DNA of 15,308 nt from Ruminococcus sp. UBA3280. GTDB lineage: Bacteria; Bacillota; Clostridia; Oscillospirales; Ruminococcaceae. Made by a program: the position numbers and the translations under genes. This document shows positions 1 to 6,624 of the stretch, one piece after another. The stretch spans positions 1 to 15,308 of the forward strand of contig DETU01000038.1 in the NCBI GenBank assembly GCA_002362175.1, given 5' to 3'. Every line of letters starts with the position of its first letter. Positions within the stretch are counted from its first letter, which is position 1. The notes below the pieces were generated by a model. The model was not told the origin of the DNA and did no database searches. It saw nothing but the letters and a program-made list of their open reading frames with translations.

Positions 1-122
1 TTTATTATTGTTTTATTTATTTTTTATTTATTATTTATTCATCTTTTTTGTATCTTTTCACCTTATAAGCATTATTGGGGCAATTCGTTTTTGGGCGTAA
101 AATGGAAATGTTTCAAAAACTA
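1..122. other. AT-rich intergenic region without a gene
   Basis: The first ~50 bases are almost pure T/A on the + strand, and no reading frame with a ribosome binding site is visible on either strand. The T-rich tract may belong to the termination region of a gene outside the window, but no stem is visible within the window. I recognise no riboswitch consensus here. The segment from about position 75 leads into the promoter of the cell-wall hydrolase gene. Confidence 0.5.
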
Positions 123-151
123 TTGCCATTTCAGGCTAAATATGCTATTAT
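123..151 (+). promoter_or_regulatory. Predicted sigma-A promoter with extended -10, for the SleB-like gene
   Basis: TTGCCA (123-128) and TATTAT (146-151) are separated by 17 bases, and a TG lies one base before the -10 hexamer, giving an extended -10. The start codon is at 206, so the leader would be about 50 nt. This is a match to consensus only and was not tested. Confidence 0.55.
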
Positions 152-172
152 TAGGTCAGCCCAAAAAGGCAG

Positions 173-188
173 CCGAAAATTTTTTCGG
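173..188 (+). promoter_or_regulatory. Short leader hairpin next to the ribosome binding site
   Basis: CCGAAAA (173-179) and TTTTCGG (182-188) are perfectly complementary with a 2-base gap, so in practice one or two inner pairs would open to form the loop. The GGGGAAAGGA ribosome binding region follows directly at 187-196. The hairpin could modulate access to the start or act as a weak early terminator. This is inferred from its position. Confidence 0.35.
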
Positions 189-205
189 GGAAAGGAATTG
201 AGTTA

Positions 206-1159
206 ATGAGTAAAGTTAAAGCGGCAGCTATTGTCCTTGCAGTTATTCTTTCATGTCTGGCAGGTTTTCTCCTTATTGCGTATTACGCATTACCGAATAA
301 CAGCACAGAAAATATGAATGATACAGAGGTTTTCCATTTTGAAAATCAGATGCTGGCAAATACCGCTCAGACCGGTTATAACGAAAACAATATTACAGCA
401 TTGAACATGGCTGGTTTTACAGTGGAAGAAAATCCGATTGTTATAAAAGAAACAGAATGTGATTCAGACAGTATTGTTGAAAATATGTCAGATACAATGT
501 CTGAAATGTATGCCGAGTCTGCTGTTACCGCAACAACAGAAACAATTGCTACAACAGTTACAGAAACCTCTGCAACAACAACTGTTACAGAAGCATATTC
601 AGCACAGGCAGAAACAGTCCTTCAGACAACAACTACAGTAACTTCTGCTGTAACCGTTACAACAACAACTATTACAGAACCGGCTGTTATTACAACAACT
701 GTTGTTACAGAACCTTTTGAAGTTCCTGAAGAATGGTTCTATGTTGAAGAAGATGTTTATTATGAAGAACCTGTTTATGAAGAATATACAGAGCCTGAAG
801 TAACTGATACATATTTTTCAAATACTTCATATGTTTCCGACAGCGACTTCATTCTTTTATGCAATGCAGTGGCACATGAAGCAGGTTCAGACTGGATTGA
901 CGTTTACAGCAAGGCTAATGTCGTTGAAGTTATAATGAACAGAGTCAACAGTCCCCTTTATCCAAATACTGTTTATGAAGTTCTTGCACAGCCCTATCAG
1001 TTTGAGGGCTCGGGTTCATATGTCAATATGTCCTCTTATTCATATGAAGTTACCGACAGTGTAATAGCTGCTGTAAATCTCTATTTCAATGAGCCGTATT
1101 CATTCATGAACGGATATTTTTCATTCTACGGTGACGGCTATCAGAATTATTTCAGCTGA
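206..1159 (+). CDS. SleB-like cell-wall hydrolase with Thr-rich linker
   Basis: 317-residue surface protein. Residues about 5-29 form a single hydrophobic segment after a short Lys-containing N-terminus, either an uncleaved anchor or a signal peptide. Residues about 104-170 are a Thr/Val/Glu-rich linker, followed by an acidic Tyr/Glu/Pro stretch (171-200). The C-terminal domain (about 212-317) matches the SleB/Hydrolase_2 family, which cleaves peptidoglycan glycan strands: AHEAG carries the likely catalytic Glu225, followed by MNRVNSP (244-250), YPNTVYEVL (252-260) and QFEG (265-268). The chain ends NYFS, resembling the usual aromatic end of this domain. AAAGGA at 191-196 supports the ATG at 206. 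The gene has its own promoter and terminator. SleB itself acts in spore germination. With this anchor and linker, remodelling of the vegetative wall is equally likely. Confidence 0.8.
   Translation: MSKVKAAAIVLAVILSCLAGFLLIAYYALPNNSTENMNDTEVFHFENQMLANTAQTGYNENNITALNMAGFTVEENPIVIKETECDSDSIVENMSDTMSEMYAESAVTATTETIATTVTETSATTTVTEAYSAQAETVLQTTTTVTSAVTVTTTTITEPAVITTTVVTEPFEVPEEWFYVEEDVYYEEPVYEEYTEPEVTDTYFSNTSYVSDSDFILLCNAVAHEAGSDWIDVYSKANVVEVIMNRVNSPLYPNTVYEVLAQPYQFEGSGSYVNMSSYSYEVTDSVIAAVNLYFNEPYSFMNGYFSFYGDGYQNYFS
515..720 (+). repeat. Low-complexity repeat encoding the Thr-rich linker
   Basis: The segment consists of imperfect repeats of ACAACAAC and GTTACAGAA-like units, encoding variations of TTTVTE. 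It is in frame within the SleB-like gene and gives a flexible, probably extended spacer between membrane anchor and enzyme domain. Such tracts vary in length by slippage between strains. It is not a CRISPR or an intergenic repeat. Confidence 0.7.
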
Positions 1160-1183
1160 TAAAAATTGTACATACGAATTATT

Positions 1184-1222
1184 AAAAGGAAGTAAGGCAT
1201 TTATACCTTTACTTCCTTTTTT
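1184..1222 (+). terminator. Rho-independent terminator of the SleB-like gene
   Basis: AAAAGGAAGTAAGG (1184-1197) pairs with CCTTTACTTCCTTTT (1206-1220) across an 8-base loop, with a single bulged base. A run of T follows on the + strand. It lies 25 bases after the stop codon. Confidence 0.85.
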
Positions 1223-1266
1223 ATTTACAGAATAATCACAGTATATATACATATCAGTAACGGATA

Positions 1267-1295
1267 TTGCAATAAAAGTCAATTTGTGGTATAAT
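1267..1295 (+). promoter_or_regulatory. Predicted sigma-A promoter of the FHA-SEDS-PBP operon
   Basis: TTGCAA (1267-1272), a 17-base spacer and a perfect TATAAT (1290-1295). Transcription would start near 1302, leaving a leader of about 40 nt before the ATG at 1344, which is preceded by GGAGGTG (1333-1339). This is the only clear promoter ahead of the three genes that follow. Confidence 0.75.
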
Positions 1296-1343
1296 GGTTT
1301 ATAGTTCGGAAAGAACAGTATCTTAACTCTATGGAGGTGTTTT

Positions 1344-1775
1344 ATGGATTTTTTTACTGATACGTCCGCTCTTTTCCTTTGTGCCGTTTCAGCCGCTGCA
1401 CTTGATTTGTGCGTGCTTGTGCTTATTCTCATAGCATACAATGAAAAAAAACACGCGCAGCGGTACTGGAACAGAATTTCAGGCTATATGGAACTCTCCG
1501 CTCCCGATGTTTCATATCCGCTGAACTGTGGTGAAATACTAATAGGAAGGCACGCTTCTGCTGATATACGTCTGCCTGATTTGTCTGTTTCACGCTATCA
1601 TGCAATACTTACTGTATCGGACGGAATATGGACTATTACCGATATAGGTTCAAAATCAGGTGTTTTCGTAAACGGCACGCTTGTTACCGAACGTATACTA
1701 AGGGAAAACGATGTTATCAATCTCGGTAACAAACGGCTTATTTTCAGACGCAGGAGGGATAACAATGTACATTAA
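1344..1775 (+). CDS. Membrane-anchored FHA-domain protein
   Basis: 143 residues. One transmembrane segment (about 9-31) anchors the protein, with the C-terminal part probably cytoplasmic. Residues about 60-137 form a forkhead-associated domain, which binds phosphothreonine peptides. The conserved positions are visible: GR at 68-69, SRYH at 83-86 and NG at 110-111. The stop overlaps the next gene's start by 11 bases, so it is translated together with the SEDS protein. In Actinobacteria, FHA proteins sit beside RodA, PbpA and the Ser/Thr kinases PknA/PknB, and couple phosphorylation to wall synthesis. A similar role is inferred here, but no kinase or phosphatase gene is in the window. The FHA assignment is firm and the partner is unknown. 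Confidence 0.9.
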   Translation: MDFFTDTSALFLCAVSAAALDLCVLVLILIAYNEKKHAQRYWNRISGYMELSAPDVSYPLNCGEILIGRHASADIRLPDLSVSRYHAILTVSDGIWTITDIGSKSGVFVNGTLVTERILRENDVINLGNKRLIFRRRRDNNVH

Positions 1776-3054
1776 TATGTTTCTTTATGTAATATCATGT
1801 ATTTTCGTTCTGCTCTCACATTCAGCCATGCTCCTTAACGTCTATTTCAACGGCAATTCGGAAAACACGGCAAACATCATTATTCTTGCTGTCGCTGTTC
1901 TCGGACTTGATTTTGCATACTTCATAATAATGCTTATGTTCAAGCAGAGAAGCTATGCAATTGATTTCCTGCTCATACTCATTCTTAATATGAGTGTCAT
2001 TTTTCAGTCGTGTTTCGGCGGAGTACATCTTTCCTTAAAGCACTATATAACGTGTATAGTTTCACTTGTTGCCTGCAAGGCGGGATTTATAATATGTAAA
2101 AACCACAAATGGCTACAAATGCAGAAAAAGTATATATACCTTGCCATAGGTATACTTATAGTTGCTATACTCACGCTTACGGGTTCAAGAAGTATGTGGA
2201 TAAATATCGGTTCTATTTCAATTCAGCCGTCTGAATTTATAAAGCCTTTGTTTGTACTTGCCTGTGCAACTTCTGTTGCAGAACAGCAGAAGAAACGAAA
2301 AGTGTTATGGTTTTATGTTGTATACGAAAATTTCGCCCTTTATGGTCTTACCGCTGTAATATGTCTTTTGCAGTGGTGGTGTCGTGACCTCGGAAGTCTG
2401 CCGACATTCGTCGGAATTTTCATATGCGGATTTTTTCTCAGAATATGCTACCCGAAAGCAAAGTTTTCAAAAAAGACTCTCATAACAGCAGGCGTTATTC
2501 TGCTTATAGTGGCATTAATCGCACTCAGGTTTGCACCCGACTATGTTCAGGAACGTCTCCACACTGATATATGGAACGACAAGACGGGAAGCGGTTATCA
2601 GCAGTCGCACGCCCTTATTGCCATAGCTGACGGCGGTTGGTTCGGAAAAGGTCCGGGAAATGGAAATCTCTGTAACATATTTGCTCACGAAAACGACATC
2701 GTCTTTGCTACCATAAGCGAGGAATGGGGCTTGTTGTTTACACTTATGGTTATGCTTGCCATACTGATTATGCTGGCAGTTACGCTTATAAACCCACCTC
2801 GCTCATATTATCACGCTACCATGTCGGCAGGTGTATGTGCTTACTTTATAATGCAGATGTCACTTAACATTTTCGGTTCATGCAATATGATACCTTTTAC
2901 GGGTGTAACCATTCCCCTCATATCAGCCGGAGGAAGTTCAATGGTAACAAGCGGTTTCATGGTTGGAATGCTTATCGCCGCACAGTCCCCTGAATTTCGG
3001 CAACCTGCCGTAAGACAAAAAAGAAATACTCCTGTAAGGAGGCAGACAGCATGA
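1765..3054 (+). CDS. FtsW/RodA/SpoVE-family peptidoglycan glycosyltransferase (SEDS)
   Basis: 429-residue polytopic membrane protein with about ten hydrophobic segments. It is expected to polymerise lipid II into glycan strands together with a class B PBP. Family motifs in order: GSRSMWINIG (140-149), SIQPSEF (152-158), RDLGS (207-211), the extracellular loop with GSGYQQS (275-281) and NDIVFATISEE (310-320), which holds the conserved loop Asp311, and IPLISAGGSS (383-392). The ATG at 1765 is chosen because AGGAGG (1752-1757) lies 7 bases upstream. An upstream in-frame ATG at 1711 lies within the FHA gene without such a site. The end overlaps the PBP start in ATGA. Whether it acts in elongation (RodA), division (FtsW) or sporulation (SpoVE) cannot be told from sequence. 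The FHA/PBP context resembles actinobacterial rodA-pbpA. Confidence 0.92.
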   Translation: MYINMFLYVISCIFVLLSHSAMLLNVYFNGNSENTANIIILAVAVLGLDFAYFIIMLMFKQRSYAIDFLLILILNMSVIFQSCFGGVHLSLKHYITCIVSLVACKAGFIICKNHKWLQMQKKYIYLAIGILIVAILTLTGSRSMWINIGSISIQPSEFIKPLFVLACATSVAEQQKKRKVLWFYVVYENFALYGLTAVICLLQWWCRDLGSLPTFVGIFICGFFLRICYPKAKFSKKTLITAGVILLIVALIALRFAPDYVQERLHTDIWNDKTGSGYQQSHALIAIADGGWFGKGPGNGNLCNIFAHENDIVFATISEEWGLLFTLMVMLAILIMLAVTLINPPRSYYHATMSAGVCAYFIMQMSLNIFGSCNMIPFTGVTIPLISAGGSSMVTSGFMVGMLIAAQSPEFRQPAVRQKRNTPVRRQTA

Positions 3055-4409
3055 AAAGTATAAAGCGTTCGCAGTACATCATAAGCCTTTTTATAATCGT
3101 CTTTATTGCAGGAATGACCGCTCTTGTAATCAAAATCCGGACAGAAGCCAATTTCTATATGATGAACTCTGATGAGCAGGTTCTTGGAATGGTTTACGAC
3201 AGAAACGGCGGTGTACTTTTTGACGGTACGGGTAAAGGACAGTATGAAGATAATTTTTTTGTTGATGTCGGTAATCTTATAGGTGACAACAAGGGACAGA
3301 TGACTAATACTCTCGTTGCACAGAATCTGAAAAAACTCAATAACTACAGTTTTTCTTCAGGTACTGTTGATGACGGAAAAGCCGCTATATATACCACTCT
3401 TGACCACAATGCAAACCGTGCCGTATATAATGCTTACGGTTTGCAGAAAGGCTGTGCTGTGGCATATAACTATAAAACGGGTGAAATTCTTGTCTGCACA
3501 AGTCTGCCGTCAATTGACGTTACAAAAGGTTATGACGGAATTGAATCCTTTGAAAGCGGTACTCTGATTTCAAAAAATATGTACCGTACAGTTCCCGGTT
3601 CTACCCAGAAAGTATCAACTGTAATTTCCGCTCTTGAAATAATGGGAGCAGACAGACTTTTTTCAAAGGTCTATAACTGTTCAGCACATTACACAAATCT
3701 GAACGGTGATGTAATTGACTGCCACAACTGGAGCGGTCACGGTGACCAGAATATTCAGCAGGCACTTGAAAACAGCTGTAATCCTTTCTTTGCACAGCTC
3801 ATAGAAAATGATGAGGATTTACCTCTTGAAGAAATAATCAAACAATATAAAAAAATGGGATATGCAGTCAATGAAGATGAAGATGAATACATAGACATTG
3901 ACGGCATACAGTGTGAAAAGGCTTCCACCACCCTTGTGGATTCGCATGAGTTCAGAACTCAATGGGGCTGTATCGGTCAAGGTGATACAATGGTAAGTCC
4001 GATTCAGCTTATGATGTGGCAGAGTGCCATAGCAAACGGTACAGGTAAAATGACTATGCCTCATCTGATTAACCATGTGACAGACGTTGACGGTAATATT
4101 ACAGAAACCGCCGAAACCAAATTCAGCAAACAGATTTTTTCAGCCGATACCGCTAATACAGTGCGTCAGATGCTCCTTACAAACGGTGCAAATCACTATG
4201 TTTACTCAATAAGCGGTTATACCGTCGGTGTAAAAAGCGGTACGGCACAGGTTGATGAAGGTGCTAAAGAAAATTCACTGCTTGTCGGATTCGTTGACGA
4301 CCCTAACAAGCCCGTTGCTTTCTGTATACTTATTGAAGATAAAAATTCAGGTTACCTTACAACTGAGCAGGTAGCAAAAATCATGCTTGATTCTATTAAT
4401 TTACAGTGA
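3051..4409 (+). CDS. Class B penicillin-binding protein (transpeptidase), PbpA-like
   Basis: 452 residues. A short cytoplasmic N-terminus and one membrane segment (about 9-27) are followed by a small N-terminal region and the transpeptidase domain (about 130-450). All three active-site motifs of penicillin-binding enzymes are present: STQK (184-187, nucleophile Ser184), SCN (242-244) and KSGT (395-398). It crosslinks peptidoglycan stem peptides outside the membrane and is the expected partner of the SEDS protein, which it overlaps by 4 bases (ATGA). AAGGAGG (3036-3042) gives efficient initiation. At about 450 residues it is short for a class B PBP: the dimerisation/pedestal part is small, as in actinobacterial PbpA. 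It is sensitive to beta-lactams by family inference. The exact cellular role (elongation, division or sporulation) is not determined. Confidence 0.9.
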   Translation: MKSIKRSQYIISLFIIVFIAGMTALVIKIRTEANFYMMNSDEQVLGMVYDRNGGVLFDGTGKGQYEDNFFVDVGNLIGDNKGQMTNTLVAQNLKKLNNYSFSSGTVDDGKAAIYTTLDHNANRAVYNAYGLQKGCAVAYNYKTGEILVCTSLPSIDVTKGYDGIESFESGTLISKNMYRTVPGSTQKVSTVISALEIMGADRLFSKVYNCSAHYTNLNGDVIDCHNWSGHGDQNIQQALENSCNPFFAQLIENDEDLPLEEIIKQYKKMGYAVNEDEDEYIDIDGIQCEKASTTLVDSHEFRTQWGCIGQGDTMVSPIQLMMWQSAIANGTGKMTMPHLINHVTDVDGNITETAETKFSKQIFSADTANTVRQMLLTNGANHYVYSISGYTVGVKSGTAQVDEGAKENSLLVGFVDDPNKPVAFCILIEDKNSGYLTTEQVAKIMLDSINLQ

Positions 4410-4421
4410 TTGTCTGATATG

Positions 4422-4460
4422 CACAAATATTCATGAATATTTTGTGTGTTTTCACAAAAT
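4422..4460 (+). promoter_or_regulatory. Overlapping inverted repeats upstream of the hpf promoter
   Basis: A perfect 16-base palindrome (AATATTCATGAATATT, 4426-4441) is flanked by CACA and TTGTG, which extend it with one bulged base. The right TTTTGTG (4440-4446) also pairs perfectly with CACAAAA (4453-4459) across a 6-base loop, so two hairpins compete for the same arm. It could be the weak terminator of the PBP operon or an operator site directly upstream of the -35 at 4474. No good T-run follows the first stem. Confidence 0.45.
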
Positions 4461-4473
4461 TAACAAAAATCTA

Positions 4474-4502
4474 TTGATATTTATCGCAACTTATGTTATA
4501 AT
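4474..4502 (+). promoter_or_regulatory. Predicted sigma-A promoter of hpf
   Basis: TTGATA (4474-4479), a 17-base spacer and a perfect TATAAT (4497-4502). The start codon is at 4557 with AAAGGAGG at 4543-4550, so the leader is about 48 nt. The strength of both signals fits a highly expressed stationary-phase or stress gene. The palindromic element just upstream may add regulation. Confidence 0.8.
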
Positions 4503-4556
4503 ATACCTATAAAATTTATACATCGGTTTCATATCGGTGTCTAAAGGAGGACTAAG

Positions 4557-5084
4557 ATGAAAACTACCATCACAGCTAAGAAAATGCAGATACCGCAGAA
4601 TTTCTCGGAATACGCAGAATCAAAAATCAACACAAAACTCAGCAAATTTTTCGGCGATGAGGCTGACGCTAAAGTCGTTATCTCAGAAATCAGAAACCAG
4701 ATTGTTCTTGAGCTTACTGTCAGATACAACAGCATCATCTTCCGTGCGGAACGCACAGCAGAGGACAAGTTCGTTGCTCTTGACGACGCTATAGACAAAA
4801 TCATCAGACAGATTCGCAGAAACAAAACCAAGATTGAAAAACGTCTCAAAGATAACGCTTTCAAGGAAGCATTCGTTGAAACAGTTCCCGAAACTGCCGA
4901 CTATGAGGTTATTAAACATAAGAAATTCAAGATGCGTCCGATGGACATTGATGAGGCTATTCTTCAGATGAATATGCTCGGTCATAATTTCTTTATGTTC
5001 ATGAACGGCAATACAGGCGAAATAAATGTAGTGTACAAGCGTTCGGAAGGCAATTACTCCGTCCTCGAACCTGATAAAAACTGA
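4557..5084 (+). CDS. hpf: Ribosome hibernation promoting factor, long form
   Basis: 175 residues in the two-domain architecture of long HPF. Residues 1-100 form the S30AE/HPF domain, which binds the 30S decoding region, with a basic stretch at about 103-117 (IIRQIRRNKTKIEKR) at its end. Residues about 119-172 form the C-terminal dimerisation domain with the conserved pattern KMRPMDIDEAILQMNMLGH (residues 124-142) and GEINVVYKR (152-160). Long HPF dimerises 70S ribosomes into inactive 100S particles when growth slows. Length and both domains are normal. AAAGGAGG six bases before the ATG fixes the start. The gene has a strong promoter and is followed by a clear terminator, so its main transcript is probably monocistronic. 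Confidence 0.95.
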   Translation: MKTTITAKKMQIPQNFSEYAESKINTKLSKFFGDEADAKVVISEIRNQIVLELTVRYNSIIFRAERTAEDKFVALDDAIDKIIRQIRRNKTKIEKRLKDNAFKEAFVETVPETADYEVIKHKKFKMRPMDIDEAILQMNMLGHNFFMFMNGNTGEINVVYKRSEGNYSVLEPDKN

Positions 5085-5093
5085 TATATCTAT

Positions 5094-5125
5094 AACCGGC
5101 GGTTCATAAGAGCCGTCGGTTTTTT
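5094..5125 (+). terminator. Rho-independent terminator after hpf
   Basis: AACCGGCGGTTC (5094-5105) pairs with GAGCCGTCGGTT (5110-5121) around the loop ATAA, with two G-U wobbles, and is followed by T5122-5125. It ends 15 bases before the next start codon, so downstream expression depends on read-through or on a promoter inside hpf. Confidence 0.85.
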
Positions 5126-5140
5126 GAAAGGATAAAAATT

Positions 5141-5806
5141 ATGGATAACAATAAAAAAAACGTAATCGAAAAAAGAATACAGAAAACAGGCAAAAATCTG
5201 ATAAAAAACAACATGGAATTTTATTATGCGGAAACTAAAGAAGATGTACGCCCTTTAGTTGAATCTCTCCTTAAAAAAGGTGATGTTATCACAAACGGCG
5301 GTACTATGACTATGGCTGAATGTGGTCTTTCCGACCTGCTCAACTCCCCTGATTATACTTACCTTGACCGTTCGGGCAAAACACGTGAGGAAGTTGAGGA
5401 AATTTATATAAAGGCATTTTCGGCTGACGTATATATTTCAAGTTCAAATGCCATTACAGAGGACGGCGTTTTATATAACGTTGACGGAAACAGCAACAGA
5501 GTTGCGGCTATTGCATACGGTCCGAAATCAGTAATAATAATTGCGGGATATAACAAGATTGTAAAAGACCTCGGAGAAGCTGAAATCCGTGTGAAAAGAG
5601 AAGCCGCACCGCCTAACTGTGTGCGTCTTGACTGTAATACATACTGTAAGGAAACAGGTGAATGTATTTCACTTTCAAAGGCGGACAGACAGATGACCGA
5701 CGGCTGTTCAGGTGACCGTATTTGCTGTAACTACCTTATTTCCGCTCATCAGAGACACAAGGGACGTATAAAAGTTATTTTGGTTGGTGAAGAACTTGGC
5801 TATTGA
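5141..5806 (+). CDS. LUD-domain protein, lactate utilization (LutC-like/DUF162) family
   Basis: 221 residues covering the LUD domain: NGGTMTMAECG (52-62), SSNAITEDG (101-109), NVDGNSNRVAA (113-123), YGPKSVIIIAGYNKIV (126-141). The C-terminus carries a Cys-rich tail with C160, C165, C169, C175, C189, C195 and C196. This subfamily of stand-alone LUD proteins often has such a tail, which might hold an Fe-S cluster or metal. LutA and LutB, the partners of LutC in lactate oxidation, are absent here, so a role in lactate oxidation is not supported by context and the true function is open. AAAGGA (5127-5132) precedes the ATG by 8 bases. The stop is one base before the next start, so the two are coupled. 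Confidence 0.82.
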   Translation: MDNNKKNVIEKRIQKTGKNLIKNNMEFYYAETKEDVRPLVESLLKKGDVITNGGTMTMAECGLSDLLNSPDYTYLDRSGKTREEVEEIYIKAFSADVYISSSNAITEDGVLYNVDGNSNRVAAIAYGPKSVIIIAGYNKIVKDLGEAEIRVKREAAPPNCVRLDCNTYCKETGECISLSKADRQMTDGCSGDRICCNYLISAHQRHKGRIKVILVGEELGY

Positions 5807-5807
5807 T

Positions 5808-6584
5808 ATGTATACATTCTTATGGTACTTTGTAATATATGCATTTTTCGGCTGGTGTCTTGAAGTAATATATCAGGCAATTGAACACGGTAAATTTATA
5901 AACCGTGGATTTCTTAACGGTCCTTACTGTCCTATTTACGGATTCGGCGTAATTATCGTTACGGGAACACTTGAACCTCTGAAAGAAAATATTATTATTC
6001 TGTATATCGGTTCTGTAATTCTGACAACGGTACTTGAACTTGTTACAGGCTTTCTTCTTGAAAAAATATTCCACCAGAACTGGTGGGACTACTCGGACGA
6101 ACGTTTTAATTTAAAAGGATATATCTGTCTTAAATTCTCACTTCTCTGGGGAATTGCCTGTCTTGTTGCTGTTCGTTTGATTCACCCGTTTATAGAGACT
6201 TTCGTTGAACATATTCCGAAAACTCTTGGTATGATTTTAATCAGCGTTGTTATGGTCGGTTTTGTAAGCGATATGATTATAACAGTATTTGCTGTCATTC
6301 ATATCAGAAACCGTCTTGCCCTGCTTGACAATATCGCTGCTGAAATGCGTAAAATATCGGACTATACAGGTGAAAAACTTTACAACGGAGTTGAAAATTC
6401 AAAGGCACGCAGGGAAAAATATGAAGAACTGCGTGAAAAATATAAGGAACAGTTCAGCAAACGGAAATTTGTTGACAGACGTATTGAAAATGCATTCCCT
6501 AAATTGAAAATTGACACAAACAAGTCATTTCATGAACAGCTTGAAGAATTAAGAAAAATCATAGAGGAAAAGAAAAATAAATAG
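5808..6584 (+). CDS. CmpB-like membrane protein (putative ABC transporter type IV family)
   Basis: 258 residues. The N-terminal 165 or so residues hold about five hydrophobic segments (near 5-24, 41-56, 62-85, 107-124 and 140-165). The family signatures of PF06541 (ABC_trans_CmpB) are visible: FLNGPYCPIYGFG (35-47) and WWDYSDERFNLKGYICL (92-108). A charged, probably helical or coiled-coil cytoplasmic tail follows (about 170-258). The family is named after a transport component, but no ATPase gene lies nearby and the function is not established. The ATG at 5808 is preferred: it is one base after the LUD stop and gives the usual MYTFLWYF-type N-terminus. A GTG at 5784 in the same frame is possible. 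Neither has a strong ribosome binding site, pointing to translational coupling. Confidence 0.8.
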   Translation: MYTFLWYFVIYAFFGWCLEVIYQAIEHGKFINRGFLNGPYCPIYGFGVIIVTGTLEPLKENIIILYIGSVILTTVLELVTGFLLEKIFHQNWWDYSDERFNLKGYICLKFSLLWGIACLVAVRLIHPFIETFVEHIPKTLGMILISVVMVGFVSDMIITVFAVIHIRNRLALLDNIAAEMRKISDYTGEKLYNGVENSKARREKYEELREKYKEQFSKRKFVDRRIENAFPKLKIDTNKSFHEQLEELRKIIEEKKNK

Positions 6585-6591
6585 TTATAAG

Positions 6592-6621
6592 AAAATCCCC
6601 TGTCATTGACAAGGGATTTTT
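6592..6621. terminator. Bidirectional terminator between convergent operons
   Basis: AAAATCCCCTGTC (6592-6604) pairs with GACAAGGGATTTT (6608-6620) across a 3-base loop, with one mismatch. A T-run follows on + and the A-run at the left end gives a T-run on -. It lies between the stop at 6584 (+) and the stop at 6625 (-), serving both operons. Confidence 0.85.
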
Positions 6622-6624
6622 CTG

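Noticed and set aside
60..205. Possible riboswitch ahead of the cell-wall hydrolase gene, such as a c-di-AMP or c-di-GMP type
   Set aside because: The leader from the predicted promoter is only about 50 nt and I could not match any conserved riboswitch core.
515..720. Possible CRISPR-like or other DNA repeat array
   Set aside because: The units are imperfect, very short and in frame, and encode a Thr-rich linker with no spacers.
1711..1764. Upstream in-frame ATG for the SEDS protein
   Set aside because: It lies within the FHA coding region without a ribosome binding site. The ATG at 1765 has AGGAGG 7 bases upstream and gives a normal N-terminus.
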